Both the position numbers and the translations under genes were made by a program. From assembly GCA_936440205.1 (NCBI GenBank), contig OW387147.1:45007627-45071626 (forward strand): DNA of 64,000 nucleotides, written 5' to 3'. The first letter of the stretch is position 1; every line of letters starts with the position of its first letter. This DNA is from Lepidonotus clava (lineage: Eukaryota > Annelida > Polychaeta > Phyllodocida > Polynoidae). The notes under the pieces were generated by a model that had not been told where the DNA came from, did no database searches, and saw only the letters and a program-made list of their open reading frames with translations. This document shows positions 20,894-32,740 of the stretch, one piece after another.

Positions 20894-22701
20894 TCCCCTA
20901 GGGCCTCTCTCCTTATATATAGACACGGTCCGGCTAATGCGATGTACACTATGTGTTCGCTTTGTAGTGAAACAGGTTTTATAGTGGTTTGGTATTGTCT
21001 GTACGTTCTTTCAGTATGATTATCAGACTGATATTTATCAAAAAAGTAAAAAAAAAAAAAGTAAAAAAAAAAAGAAGGAATTTGGGAAAATGTTTTTTTT
21101 TTTTTTTTTTTTACAATAGTTGAACAAATATTTAGTAATTTTGGGTACAAATTCACTGTAAATTCAACATGGATTTAAGACTTTTACTGCAAATATACAG
21201 TAAGTCTGTAAAATATCAGTAAACTTTGCTGGCAACAACATGCAGCACTTTTTACAGTGTATATTCCACTTTCTATATTTCCAAAGACCTATAAGAGTAA
21301 ATAGGGGATACACACTGTGCCTTCTTTAAAAATAAATGATATGATAAATGATAATTAAAACTTTTTTGTCCATCAGTAATATTTTCTATCCATGTCTATA
21401 TTTTCACGCCCACAACTGTGGTTACTATTCCTTCCTTAACAAATCACTTTACATTACACCTGCCGATGGATTAATGTATAAAAAAGCAATCTTCAATTAC
21501 AATTTCAAATTGACTGACCCAATAATAGATGCACGGGGCGGGGAGCGTGCGGCGCCCGAGCCTGGTTCAAAGATCACCGCCCCCATTACAGCCTGACCTT
21601 TGGGCAGGTACACGACCCATCAGGTCGAGCAGGTCGCAGTAACACCAGGCCCATCAGGTCGAGCAGGTAGGGGCGGCCGGAGATACAGGCGGATCACCTT
21701 TACAGGTAATTATTCATGGAACACACTCCCCTCTCTGTTAATCAACTCGACGGGTCGGTGCCTAAATGTGGTTCCTTTGTGGGGGTTGCAGTGTTAGGCC
21801 CTGATTTAGGGGCCTGGGCCTGGGTCGGGGCGTCGCCGGAGGAGGATGGGTGTGGTGGGTGTACCTTACGTTACCTGGGTAATAGGACGGCGGGAAAAAA
21901 AAGGGGGAAAAAGAAAAAAAGAAGAAAAAAAGAAAGGAGAGGGAAAAAAAAGAAAAAGAAAAGGACAGGTGTTTTTCTGATGCCGTTTACCGCTACCCTG
22001 ACCTCTTTTCGACAGGTGTTTTCGTATTCCGTTTACCCATGTCGTAACCTATTTTTTTTGTCTCACAGACAGACAAAGTTGTTTTGAGGCCAGACACAAT
22101 ACCCACTTTGTACATACTGCTTACTTCGAGAACCTATCGTTCGGGATGTGCTCCTTTTATGTGTGGGGTATTGGATTCAATGGGCCTAGGCTAGAAGTGT
22201 TAGAATCAAGTTCCTTCTGGGATGCTTTAGAGCGCAGACTCGTTAAAAAGGAGTATACTGTGCATTTTCATGCCTTAAATGAAGTCTATACAGCTCCGTT
22301 TCCGACCGAAAACAAAGAGAATGTCTTATTGTCTATACAGATAAGTAATACTTTGAAGTAACCATGTGCAATGCACTTCACAATAACAAAGGTTTCTCAA
22401 CAAAAGCACAGTCTCTAAGTATAGCTGACGCAGCAAACCCCCGGATCCCAAGTAATTACCTGATGTAAATGGAATCTACATACCTGGGCGTCTGATCCTC
22501 TGATATGAATAATCAGAGGAAATCAATTACTACCTATGCTGATTGAGTCTCTCTGTGTGGGCTGCCCACCTTCACAACAACACTACAACCCTCCCATCCC
22601 CACCTACAACCCCTCCCCACACCCACCTATAACACCACCCCTCTCCACCTACAACCCCTCCCCACCCCACTCATAACAACCACAGACGATTATTGTTTCC
22701 T
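20894..22701. other. Intergenic with A and T tracts; no gene supported
   Basis: A runs at 21048-21075, a T run at 21093-21112 and a purine-rich A/G patch at 21893-21965. CCATCAGGTCGAGCAGGT is directly repeated at 21618-21670. The frame at 22146-22361 encodes 71 residues with fairly protein-like composition but no recognised family. Confidence 0.45.
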
Positions 22702-22999
22702 TAGGGCCGTATTCCACTAGCCGATTTTACTCCTGGTATCAAAAATCGACAACGGGAATTTGGGTTTAACATAGACATACTATCTGCATACCATTGGAAA
22801 GGTATTTGAAAGGATATATAGGACATGTAGTCTTTTGCAATATTACTGGTTAACACTTAGATTACTAAATAAGGGACAGTCTCGCAGATATATAATCAGG
22901 TATGTAACATACAGGGGTTCTTGAATATCTATATACAATGAAAATTGATAAATTACCCAATTTTCAGCAGCCAAAATCGCCTAGTTGGATACAACCTTA
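22702..22999 (+). mobile_element. MITE, main family, both ends present
   Basis: Ends CGTATTCCACTAGCCGATTT and AAATCGCCTAGTTGGATACA; interior ACCATTGGAAAGGTATTTG and GGTATGTAACATACAGGGG. About 298 bp, longer than typical copies because of an extra AT-rich internal segment. Confidence 0.85.
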
Positions 23000-23104
23000 C
23001 GGCAGGTAGATACTTGTTCCCTAAGTGTGTCTGTGTCTGTGATAACATATCGATCAGGACCAGGCCCTATCAGTGGACTCAGTGATGTGGGATTGGGTCC
23101 TAGG

Positions 23105-23320
23105 TGTGTGTGTATGTGTGTGTGTGTGTGTGTGTGATGTGTGTGTGTGTATGTGTGTATGTGTATGTGATGTGTGTGTGTGTGTATGTGTGTGTGTGTG
23201 ATGTGTGTGTGTATGTGTATGTGTGTATGTGTATGTGATGTGTGTGTGTGTGTGTGTGTGATGTGTGTGTGATGTGTGTGGTGTGTGTGTGATGTGTGTG
23301 TGTGTGTGTGTGTGTGTGTT
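23105..23320. repeat. (GT)n microsatellite with GTGATGTGT and GTAT variants
   Basis: Over 200 bp of GT alternation with periodic GATG and TATG interruptions. Confidence 0.97.
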
Positions 23321-23632
23321 TGGGGGGTGGTGGGCTAAGTCATGTGCGACGGGGTCCTATCTGGATGGGTAGGGGTGGGGGTGGGGGGTTCAGTGATGTG
23401 GGGTAGGACCCCCTCTGTAACGTAATACCCAGGAGGTCTCTTTGTAGTCGCCTGAGCGGGTTATCACCTGACAGACACCCGACAGGTGATCGGTTCCCCC
23501 CCTCCAGGTGGGCCTATCACCTGGAGGTGTATAGGTAGGTGGTGGTGGGGGGGGGGGCGTCCTCAGGTAAGATTATACGTACCAGCCGCCAGACCCATAG
23601 ACTCAGGTTAACGGGCGGGTTACTATCCTATG

Positions 23633-23845
23633 AAGCCCTACCCGCCGTGGCCAATTTTTCACTGCGATCTTAAATTCGCAAGCATGAAAATCTATCATTT
23701 TGACTAGATAATTGCATAACCTTATGCATTGATAGATCTTTCATAAACCACAAAGATGTTTTCCAAAAATAATAATTTTAGATACTAGAAGATTGCAATT
23801 ATATCTCAGATCGCAATGAAAAAGTGCCCAGGGTGAATGGGGCTT
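23633..23845. mobile_element. MITE with AAGCCC ends
   Basis: Left AAGCCCTACCCGCCGTGGCC and inverted right AAGCCCCATTCACCCTGGGC, followed by matching TTTTTCACTGCGAT / TTTTTCATTGCGAT. 213 bp, AT-rich centre with a CTAGATAATTGC / GCAATTATATC-type fold. Different from the main family. Confidence 0.8.
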
Positions 23846-24342
23846 GAAGGAAGGTTTCCTATCATCTTATGCCATGGTTCTCTTGATTGCGTATGGTATT
23901 TCTGAGAATTGCAGAAGTATACAAAGCTTTTGGTGGATCACAAAGAGGGTGAATGTTGAGTGAGTTCAGGCCTGTGTAAAGGAAAATGTTTCAAAAAGTT
24001 CCATCTACCCTCATGAAATTCGATGTAAACCCCCTTAAATTAGTGAGAAAATATTAAAAGACTCCACTTTTTACTGCTCGTCAGGCCCCTTTTTAAGGTA
24101 GAATTATTGAAAATGTAAGGAAAGGTTTTGCTTAGGGAACCTCACCACCCCCTCCTCCTACAGTAGAACCTGTATACAGGCCCGAGTGTATGCGCAATAT
24201 CAGAATGTCCCAGCAACCACTACACAAACTTCTTTTTTGATATCCTAGAACCTAATTTCTGTACCAACTGTGACCAAAAGCATTCCCTGTGGCATGTATT
24301 CATAATGAAGAACCGGTGTCGAGGCCTATAGGTTAATGCATG
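23846..24342. other. Intergenic, no feature recognised
   Basis: Nothing supported before the AT repeat. Confidence 0.5.
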
Positions 24343-24369
24343 ATTATATATATATATATATGATTATAT

Positions 24370-24403
<34 letters not shown>

Positions 24404-24434
24404 TTATATATATATATATAATATATATATATAT
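24343..24434. repeat. (AT)n/(GA)n microsatellite
   Basis: AT alternation interrupted by GAGAGAGAGAGA. Confidence 0.97.
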
Positions 24435-24681
24435 GCATGTGTATATATATGCACACATGTATGTGCATCTACATAATGCAATATGTCTGAAAGACCAGGC
24501 CATAGGCCTACATAACGATATAGTGCTGCTGACACTATCAACTTGATATTAGATATGATATAAGCTACTTATATTTTCCTCCTGCTTACCAACATTGTGT
24601 TAATGAAATCATTTGTTTTTATCAGCCTGCCTTCTGATATTATATATGAGAAAATCGTGTATTTTAACGCCTTACTCCAGG

Positions 24682-24754
24682 GGTTCCGTAGTGTAGTGGT
24701 TATCACGTTCGCCTAACACGCGAAAGGTCCTGGGTTCGAAACCCGGCGGAACCT
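24682..24754 (+). tRNA. tRNA-Val (anticodon AAC)
   Basis: A complete nuclear tRNA gene. The acceptor stem GGTTCCG (24682-24688) pairs fully with CGGAACC (24747-24753), with discriminator T at 24754. The anticodon stem TTCGC/GCGAA closes the loop CTAACAC, giving AAC for valine. The T arm CTGGG-TTCGAAA-CCCGG holds the B box GGTTCGAAACC, and the D-arm side holds the A box TAGTGTAGTGG. No intron and no encoded CCA, as expected in eukaryotes. The perfectly paired arms argue against a SINE head, and no SINE body or tail follows. It supplies valine for cytosolic translation and is read by RNA polymerase III. Confidence 0.97.
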
Positions 24755-24765
24755 CGGCGGTAATC

Positions 24766-24770
24766 TTTTT
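24766..24770 (+). terminator. Pol III terminator of tRNA-Val
   Basis: A run of five T lies 12 bp after the tRNA 3' end, the standard RNA polymerase III stop. Confidence 0.85.
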
Positions 24771-25531
24771 ACTTTTAAGCATAACTATCGTACAATATGA
24801 AAAAGCTATAACAACCACGAGGAAGTCGTCTTATTCCTGTTCCATGAATTTAATGAGACAGTGCGGCTTTTAGAAAACAAAACAGTGCAATCGAATCACA
24901 TTACTGTCTTGTTATTAAAATTTTAACAGAAATCTACATAGGACAAAAATAGAGAAGATTACATCTGGGCCTTGTATTGGCCTTTCTATGCTTCAGGAAT
25001 AGACTCCTACAATACATGATCATGTGCACGTAACCCAATCCATTATTTTTCCTTCGACCACTCCCAGAATAATAGTACAATGTCGGATTCCATGGTCTTG
25101 TGTCTGTCTTTTCCCCCTACATGCCGATGCTTTATCAATACAGACCGTCTAACAGACCGCGCCTATTCTCTCAGCCTCTACGGAACGATTATCGGAGAAG
25201 TACAATGACTCAAAAAGTCGGTTACGCCATGTCAATGCATCAAAGGGCGGGAAATAGACCGGTTGGAGTGACAGCCCCCTCTTGCGGGCTACACACACAC
25301 ACTAACCGCCTCAGAGAGGGGGCAGGAGGACTGGTGTGGTCTCTGCCCCTATCACAGCCCTATTCACCGTGAAGGAGGGCAGGTTTTGTGTTCTACTTTT
25401 TGTCATTTTTTGTGATCTCTTTTTCTTGGATCCAGGTGAGCCCAGGTGGCCTTGTCACAGGTAAGGGTGGCCAGGTGGGGAGGGGGGTGGGGGGGGGGGG
25501 GGGGTAAGGAGACCAGCTGCGCCTGGAGGAA
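24771..25531. other. Intergenic, no gene supported
   Basis: The plus-strand frame at 25100-25372 has no recognised family. A long G run sits at 25488-25502. Confidence 0.5.
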
Positions 25532-25550
25532 CGCCACTAGGGGGCGCAGC
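25532..25550 (+). promoter_or_regulatory. CTCF-type motif, perfect core
   Basis: CGCCACTAGGGGGCGCAGC contains CCACTAGGGGGCGC, an exact match to the animal CTCF consensus. It lies 0.8 kb right of the tRNA gene. CTCF and tRNA genes are both known insulators in animals; a boundary here is inference. Confidence 0.6.
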
Positions 25551-26743
25551 TGTGATGTCTTGAGAAATTTACACTGTGTGTCGTACTTTGCCATTAGAGG
25601 CTTCCAATAAGTATGTAGGCCCTACGCACATTACTAGAGATTTTTGAAATCCACCCTGCCCCTCAGGCATTTAATTTGCACAGGAAAGGATGTAGGCCTA
25701 TATTTTCATCCCCACCACCTCTTTGATGCGTACGTATTTAATTGAAGGTGCTCTTGTGTGTGTGCGTGGGGGGGGGGGGGGGGTGACTGTCTAAGTTAAG
25801 ACAACATATCAAGTTTAATAAAGAAATACATGAAACTCAACATGATATTTCATGATAGCAAAGCTTCTGTTATAAATTCCTTGTACAATTTTACACTTGG
25901 TACATAATACAACCTTGACCCACAACCTAACTGCCCGTGTTTTCAGACGTCTCAGAGGCCGGCAGAAAGAAAAGGGGGAGGGGTGGAGGGTTCAGACCCT
26001 CCTGTGTTAAAGGGCGGGCGAGGTTATAGATCTGACGGTCAGTCACTGAGACGAGGACAAGATGACAAAACGGTGTGCGCCAGACACGAATAGGTACTCC
26101 AGGGGGGGGGGGTGTGCAGGGGTAGGGGAGGTGGTGGGGTAGTGGTAGGGAGGAGGGAAGGGGGAGGGGGGAGGGGGGGTAGGGGTGCTGGGAGGGAGGG
26201 TAGGGTGCACGTGGTGGAGGTGGTAGGGGAAAGGGGATATGGAGGGTTGGGAGGGGTTGAGGAGGGGTTGCAAAAGAAGGTATCGGGTGATCGAATGACT
26301 TGTTACGTGCATTTCTCGTATGATTTATGGTCTATCAAAAATAATCCATTGGGTATTGGTGCATGGTTATCTATATAGATTCTCCTGGTTGCCATATTGC
26401 TGCAGGAAACATGACCACGTGGGCGTCGCGCGGGGGTCTCCTACCTGGCTAAAAGTACCGACCTTATACTACTTGTGAATTATAACATATAATCATTGAT
26501 CGATATTTTTAAACAGTTTTATTTTTCACCAGATGGATTTCAGATTATATATCTCTTTTCCTATATGAAATATAAAACATTTCAAACTTGGTGTTCTGGT
26601 TTGATCAGAGGATTTCTGCCTCATATTTCCATTAAGTTGTGATGTCAATATCACATCAGGAAATTACAATAGACAACTTGGTCTAAAGGTAAGAGTAGGC
26701 ACGGCGGACTTGGTGGGGTGTGGGGGGTGGGGGGTAAAAGGGT
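25551..26743. other. Intergenic with G-rich low complexity
   Basis: G runs at 25769-25782 and a GGGAGGG-type stretch at 26101-26270. No gene. Confidence 0.55.
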
Positions 26744-26946
26744 AATACCCTGTTTCCACCAACCGATTTAACCGCTGATTATTTGGTAATTTATCACTTT
26801 TAGTATTATAACAAAAGATTATATACCATTTAAAAGAGCATTAAAAATGCTTTCTAATGGTATATTACATGTTCGTGATTAACTAATATTCCCACTAACG
26901 ATTTTTGAAATCAGTAGTAAAATCGGCTGGTGGAAACAGGGCTTTA
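26744..26946 (+). mobile_element. MITE, main family, complete
   Basis: Ends CCCTGTTTCCACCAACCGAT and AATCGGCTGGTGGAAACAGG are inverted repeats followed by GCTTTA. The interior is nearly identical to 36436-36612 (GGTAATTTATCACC, GGTATATAACATGTTCGTG types), so the two copies are a young subgroup. Confidence 0.9.
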
Positions 26947-27364
26947 GGGGGCGTGTCGTATTCTGTCCAGGGATCAGGTCAGAACCCTACCTGTACGTGT
27001 GTTACCTGGAAACACCTGCAGCCAAGCGTGTAATACCGTCATGTATACGGCAGGTAACAACGGGGGTTGACACGGGGAGGTCACGTCAGGTGAGAGCTGG
27101 CACGCTGGAGGAGGGTCGGGGGTTGGGGGATATGTTGGGGGTGTTTGGGGGCAGTATATGTTGAGGGTGGGGTAGGGGTAGGGGTTGGGGGGGGTGGTAG
27201 TGGTGGTGTGTGTGTTAGTGTGGGGGGGGGGGGGGTTATATATGGCAAAACTGCAGCTGACTCCCGGCAATTTTGTATATTTCTTTCATTTATTAAACCA
27301 CATTCATTCATACAAATGTTTTCCATGTAGGTGAGACAGTTTTGTGTACAAATATATAACAAAT
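26947..27364. other. Intergenic with G-rich low complexity
   Basis: A GGGGTTGGGG-type stretch at 27100-27235; nothing else. Confidence 0.55.
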
Positions 27365-27543
27365 TAAAAATTTGCGAAAATGTTAATTTTTCCCAATTAT
27401 ATGACAAGAAGCCTTGAATCCTACATATCATCTAAAAGATAATTGAAAACCCTTTCTAATGATTATAACATAATTATACAAACTTTTATTCCCATCGATG
27501 ATTATGACAATACAAGTAAAACCGTGCAGTGGAGTACAGCCTG
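27365..27543 (+). mobile_element. MITE, main family, left end decayed
   Basis: Interior CCTACATATCATCTAAAAG and ACCCTTTCTAATGATTATAA; right end AAAACCGTGCAGTGGAGTAC then AGCC. A different MITE begins six bases later. Confidence 0.65.
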
Positions 27544-27548
27544 AATTT

Positions 27549-27769
27549 GAAGGCCGTTCAACCCCTACAAAAATTTCATGACAGAATCGTTACAGAACGC
27601 GACTTTTTTCCAACACTCAACATCACTCTTCTGATATTCTAGATTTACGTGTACACGTTCTTCACATGCACGATTTCCATTGAGTTTCGATTTTGTCATA
27701 TTTAATTACAGATTCTGTCATAATTCTTGTTGTAATAGAGCATATTGTAAGGTATGAACCAGCCTTTAT
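27549..27769 (+). mobile_element. MITE of the GTTCANACC family, complete
   Basis: Left AAGGCCGTTCAACCCCTACA, inverted right AAAGGCTGGTTCATACCTTA. The interior has two inverted GATTCTGTCAT-type blocks (ATGACAGAATCG and AGATTCTGTCAT). Related copy at 17190-17424. Confidence 0.7.
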
Positions 27770-30148
27770 AGGGAGGCGGACAGGTAACTGGCCAGCACGC
27801 CCTATCCCACATGCCCTCACCCCTATAACATGAGGCGTCTCCCTACCCGGGGGGGGGGGGGGGGGGGTACTCGACTTGGGTTTGGGGACCCAATACAAAA
27901 TGGCCTCTGGGAGCTGTGGCTGTGATCGCGACAAAGGCAAGAAAAAGTAAGGGCTGTTACAGACAACTCTGAAAAGGGGGGCTGTCAAGGCTTACTGTCT
28001 AAATAAAATATCTTTTATAATCAGAAGAAGGCATCAAGTGCACATTTTAGACTGTTCAAACTTATTCATAAGGTTAATTTTATTATAATCTTCCAACCAA
28101 CATCTGGAATTTGACAGAGCTGTCATATCATATTGCAAAAAAATCAAATCAAATCAAATCAAATCAAAAATCAAAAAATGAGGCTGGGGGGAAGGGGTAG
28201 GTAGGCTGTAGTTTTGCAGTGGGTACCTACCATCAACGAGTGAGTAACCCCCCACTCCCCCACAGGAGGGACCATAGCCCAGAGGGGAAGGATTGATGGA
28301 TGGGGAAAGCTGAACCACCATCCGCCTATTGTACCTCCCGGTGGCGGTTGTTGCCCTCATACCACTCACCCCCTTGGCCTTGTTCACGCTAAGCTACCGT
28401 CAATAGCTGCAAAATGATATATACTACATGTTCCCGATGTTATTGGCTGTATGTGTCAGTGCTCTGAGGCCACTGTAACATGGCCTACTAGGCCGATGTG
28501 TCATCGGGAAAGCTGTCCCGTGGGTCGCATGATGCACTTGTGCTATGGTTTAAAGGAATAACTGATTTTCCCCATAGTTAATAGGGCTATTACCGACATA
28601 GCTGTCCATTTCTGGCTAGAAGCATGAAGCATATGAAATTATATCATAAATAGTGTAATTTTTTGTGTCACATCACAAAATGAATGACCCGCTATTCCTT
28701 TCATTTTTTTCTGACGTTGTTTTCAACATATTTTCATAAGATATTTTTTGCGCAATTCTTATTGGTTTCCCTTAGTTGTTGTCAAAAACATACGACTACA
28801 TTCGCATATCTATCAATAAAATACAGAAAAGCAGAGAACATGCAGGGGATGCCTCAATCGCAAAACAATCTGATTTTAGATGACAATGTAAACATGGCTT
28901 TACAAGTTCCAGCCCCCCCCCCCCGACCCCCCCCCCGACCCCCCTCAGGCGTCGTTCAGAGCGCTGAGTGACAGCCCGGGACTGAGCAGCTAGGTGAAAC
29001 GGCCGAGTCGGTGTAGGAACTGCTCACTTTGACTCAGCAAATAGAGACGAGCTGTAGCCCCCATAACCCCCTGATACCGACCCCCGGCTCTCATATCCGG
29101 CCGGTGATGGGTTGGGGTAAGGCCAGACCGACCAGATACTACTGTGTGCCTTCGGGGAGTGGTGTTGTATGAAGCATATAGCGTCAGGAAAAAATATAGA
29201 AATAACAAGAAAAACGATGGGAGTTTGTGCCGATACTCGTACACATTGAGTATGATAGACATATGGACGTACAGCTATATGTCTCACATCTACATTATTG
29301 AGGGATTAATCTTGAAAGTATATTTATGATGGAAAATAAGTGGGTATATGTATGTATGCCTCTCACAGGATGTTACAATGAATGATTTAAAATCATCGTG
29401 GTTACGGCAAATAATACAAATTAATCGAGGTGGTAATTTGGTTATCATAAACTTTACTACGTCTACTAAAAGCCGAGAAGTTACTAAAGTGAAAAACACA
29501 AAAATTGAAAACTTGTCAATGTATGTTCAAGGAAAGGTGTGGCTAATATTTCATTCACCTGAGATATGATTTTCTGCACAGCTGTTTCTTGAAGGGGGAT
29601 AGATGTAAAATAAAGGCTTCAGGACAATGGTTGAGTTGGAACGAAGCAATTCGTAACACAAGGGGCATGTGTTTAGAAAGGTTAATACAACGGCTGACCT
29701 CCCATGATAAGCGGCTGCAGGGTGTTAACTGATTGAGGACATTTCAAACAGAATAAGCTTCTATCATCGCAAGTTGTGTGTAGAAGAGTGTCTGTATGGC
29801 TGGTGGGTGGGTACTCTGTCTCACCTATAGAGGCGGGGGAGGGTTTACATTACCTCTGAGGGGGAAGTCAGTACCATCAGGAACCAGAAGTCCGACGTGA
29901 CGCCCACAGACCAACCTTTTATAAAGTATATATATATCTATATGGAGGAATACTGCTTATTGTGGGGGGGTGGGTGCAGTCATACAGAAGAAGTTTTCTT
30001 CAGGGCCCATCTGCTACTAACTTTCTACTAAGTGTTTACATGCACATTCATGCTTGCCTCTTTGCTCCAGGCATGAGAAACACATGTGCATGACACATAA
30101 GTTGGTTTGGTCACGTTAGCATCATACATAAGTAGACTTTATTTACAG
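27770..30148. other. Long intergenic stretch, no gene supported
   Basis: It holds a run of 18 G (27850-27867), an (AAATC)n repeat (28139-28170), a C-rich run at 28915-28940 and AT-rich DNA. Short frames on both strands have no splice context or recognisable family. Confidence 0.5.
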
Positions 30149-30262
30149 AAGCTTTTGTGAGAGTAAACCGCCGCGGAGGTGGAGGTTATGGTATATAACC
30201 TTCGGGGCGTTAGCCGAAGAGGTTATACCATAACCTCCACCTCCAAGGTGGTTTACAAGCTT
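30149..30262. repeat. 114-bp palindromic hairpin ending in AAGCTT
   Basis: AAGCTT marks both ends. Inner arms GTAAACC...GGAGGTGGAGGTTATGG and CCATAACCTCCACCTCC...GGTTTAC pair over most of their length; a CCTTCGG/CCGAAGAGG pair closes a loop GGCGTTAG. Similar in plan to the hairpins at 66-180 and 57087-57173, with a different arm sequence. Confidence 0.85.
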
Positions 30263-30437
30263 ATACTACGTCCCATAACCCAAAACTGGAACTTTAATTT
30301 GAAGTGAAGTAGACCTTTGTTGGTTGGCAAATATAAGAAAAATTTATATATATATACATAAGTATAATACCTATGTAATTATAGGCCTACACACACGTTT
30401 TTTAATAAAAAGCAGAGGAGAATGCGTACTTCACCAC

Positions 30438-30510
30438 GGCCTCAATAGAGTAGTGGTCAAGACACTAGACTCACACATGGGAGGTCGGGGGTTCAATCCT
30501 GGTGGGAACC
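30438..30510 (+). repeat. tRNA-like sequence 1 (SINE head or pseudogene)
   Basis: An A-box-like TAGAGTAGTGG and a B box GGGTTCAATCC at the right spacing, but the acceptor ends do not pair. It is followed by GGAACCAAGCTT and a T9 run. A second such unit lies 280 bp downstream. Confidence 0.6.
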
Positions 30511-30717
30511 AAGCTTTCTTAACTCACTTTTTTTTTACCAGATTCTTTTAAGAATCTATTTTAACATAGGCTCTATAGATATCAGTTTTTATTCATCTGT
30601 CTCAGTTGTATGCGTTTTGTGTATTTATTCAGTGTGACAAAACAGCAACATTGTAGAACATGCTGTAACCTTTCCCATCCATAATATATAAGGAGAGCCT
30701 TTGCCTTTCCTTAGCAG

Positions 30718-30792
30718 CTGCCCCAGTAGGGTAGTGGTTAGCCTTTAGGATTCTAACTTCAAAAGTCTATAGTTCGGTTCTGCACTCTGGTA
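30718..30792 (+). repeat. tRNA-like sequence 2 (SINE head or pseudogene)
   Basis: TAGGGTAGTGGTTAG (A-box-like) and AGTTCGGTTCTGC (diverged B box). Same orientation as unit 1, more decayed. Confidence 0.5.
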
Positions 30793-30859
30793 GAATAAAA
30801 TTGAGCTTTTTAAAAAATTGAAGTAAGATATTTAAAATGATTGAGTTCTGGCTATTTCT

Positions 30860-30972
30860 GAAAGAACCTCCTCAGGAGGTTATCTGGACAACCTCCTCCG
30901 GAGGTTTACCAAATAAACCTCCTATATGTTGTAGGAATCAGTAGGTTACACTATATAACCTACAGGTAGAAC
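30860..30972. repeat. Cluster of short perfect palindromes
   Basis: AACCTCCTCAGGAGGTT, ACCTCCTCCGGAGGT and GTAGGTTACACTATATAACCTAC follow each other within 110 bp. The AACCTCC core also forms the arms of the hairpin at 30149-30262, so the whole 30.1-31.0 kb interval may be one composite element. Confidence 0.7.
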
Positions 30973-31644
30973 AATGGAAGGACGGGCTGGGGGTAGAATA
31001 TTAACTAGTATAACCTGACGTGTAGCCATCCACATTGTCAATTTTAATGCAGTCATATAATTATAGGTAACAGCCGTCCCATATGAATTTAAGATAAAAG
31101 TCAGAGTATCACATTGATATGAAGGGGCTCTTTATGAAAATAAAACACTTGCCCCAAAACAAGAGCCACTCATGCAATTAACACAAAATCCATTGGGAAT
31201 ACACTCTGGCTTTTTTTTCACTTGAGAGAGCTGGTGACAAACATCCTTTACACAAAGTTTACATGTAGTGTTTTATGCCGACTCGGCAGAGACTAAACCT
31301 TTTACTACCAGGATGTCATCCTCCTTCATCACACATTAATATCTGTTTTATGTAAACACTTCTCTCCTCCGCCAACATGAAAAAAAACCCGAGTTAAATG
31401 AGCGTGGTTTGTTCCGTTTACCAGTCCCACTGGATACATGAACGTCATCTAAGCGTTTTAAGAGAGACTCCTTTTTTTCGATTCCTCACGCACAAAAAAG
31501 GAAAGCGGCGCTTTGGGACTGCTACCATAAGAAAAAAGAATCAATACGACATGGACACATCGGACCTATCCGGGCGGAGATAACGTTAAAACACCGACTT
31601 TCTCCCCCCGCCTTATGCGTTATATCGGTTCCCAGGGGTGACGG
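30973..31644. other. Intergenic, no feature recognised
   Basis: Nothing supported. Confidence 0.5.
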
Positions 31645-32740
31645 CGTAAAGCCAGACAGTTATAGTTCCGTTTTCAATAAACTCATTTTAACATATGTGG
31701 ATAGTATTAGTAGGATGTTCTAGTAAAGCCCAGCCAAGGATGAGACATTACAGAACGTTCTTGTAATGTCACAGAACGTCACAAAACGTTCTGAGAACGT
31801 TAAGAAGGACATCGTAGAGCCAGACAATTTTTTTCCAATCAAACCCCTTTCACATAATGTAAATTAGATATTTTATTATAGACTAAAGCCCCGTCTTCAC
31901 GGGTGAAAAATGTCAACGATAAACTATGAATGATAAAGAAAGCCCCAGAATAAGTGGTAAGTAGACAGACTGGCGCCAGGTAATTAAAGACGCTACTTAT
32001 TTTCCAATGATGAAAACGAACGACAACGAAACTCCCTTTATCGTCGACGATAAACATATTAAACAGGCCTAATATTTTAGTGAAAAACCCCGACGATAAA
32101 CCCGACGTAGACCCACTTATCGGCAGACAGCCTGGCGCCACTTTCCTGGCCGACACTGCCTATTTATCGTTGGTATTTTGGTCGTTGATCATGTCCCAAC
32201 GTTCGCTATAGGTTTTTCATCGTCGACGACTGGGTTTTCATCATCGACGACGGGGTTTTCATCATCGACGATAAACATTTTCTAAAAAGTCAGCCGATAA
32301 CGTGTCTGTCATTGACGATGAAACTCCTCGTGGGGACGGGGCTTTAGTCAAGGATGTGACGTTACAGATGGGTGACGCGTTGGAGAACGTCAGAATAATA
32401 TTTGGACAAGGCTAAGGGTTATGTAGTAAAGTTAGACAGTTATAATGCTTTTCCACATAAAATTCTTTCACGTATGTAAATTAAATATTCTATTACAGAC
32501 CCAGCTAAGTCATTCCAAATGTACATAACGTTTCAGAACGTCAGAATAACGTTCTGAGAACGTTAAGGGTTACGTTATAAAGCCAGAGAGTTATAGTAGT
32601 TTTCTTAATACAACTCATTTTATATGATTATAAGATTTTGATATGTTGACATAAACGTTTCATGAAGGATGTGACGTTACGTTGTAGAACGTTATTGTGA
32701 CATCGCAGAACGACACAGTTCGTTGTTCAGAACTTTGAAA
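31645..32740 (+). repeat. Four-copy tandem array, unit about 150-168 bp, split by a MITE
   Basis: Unit starts carry GCCAGACAGTTATAG-type words at 31651, 31819, 32431 and 32582. After removing the MITE at 31884-32346, spacings are 168, 151 and 151. Unit ends carry AACGTTCTGAGAACGTTAAG and several GAACGT boxes. Similar GAACGTTATTGTGACAT words occur in family N (40.2-41.2 kb), suggesting the array derives from that family's interior. Confidence 0.8.
31884..32346. mobile_element. MITE with TAAAGCCCCGTC ends inside a tandem array
   Basis: Left TAAAGCCCCGTCTTCACG and inverted right TAAAGCCCCGTCCCCACG, with TA target duplication. The interior repeats ATCGTCGACGATAAAC-type blocks many times (TCATCGTCGACGAC, TCATCATCGACGAC), which can pair with one another. 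463 bp, non-coding. Confidence 0.9.

Noticed and set aside
30438-30510. A working tRNA gene
   Set aside because: The B box is good but the acceptor stem does not pair.
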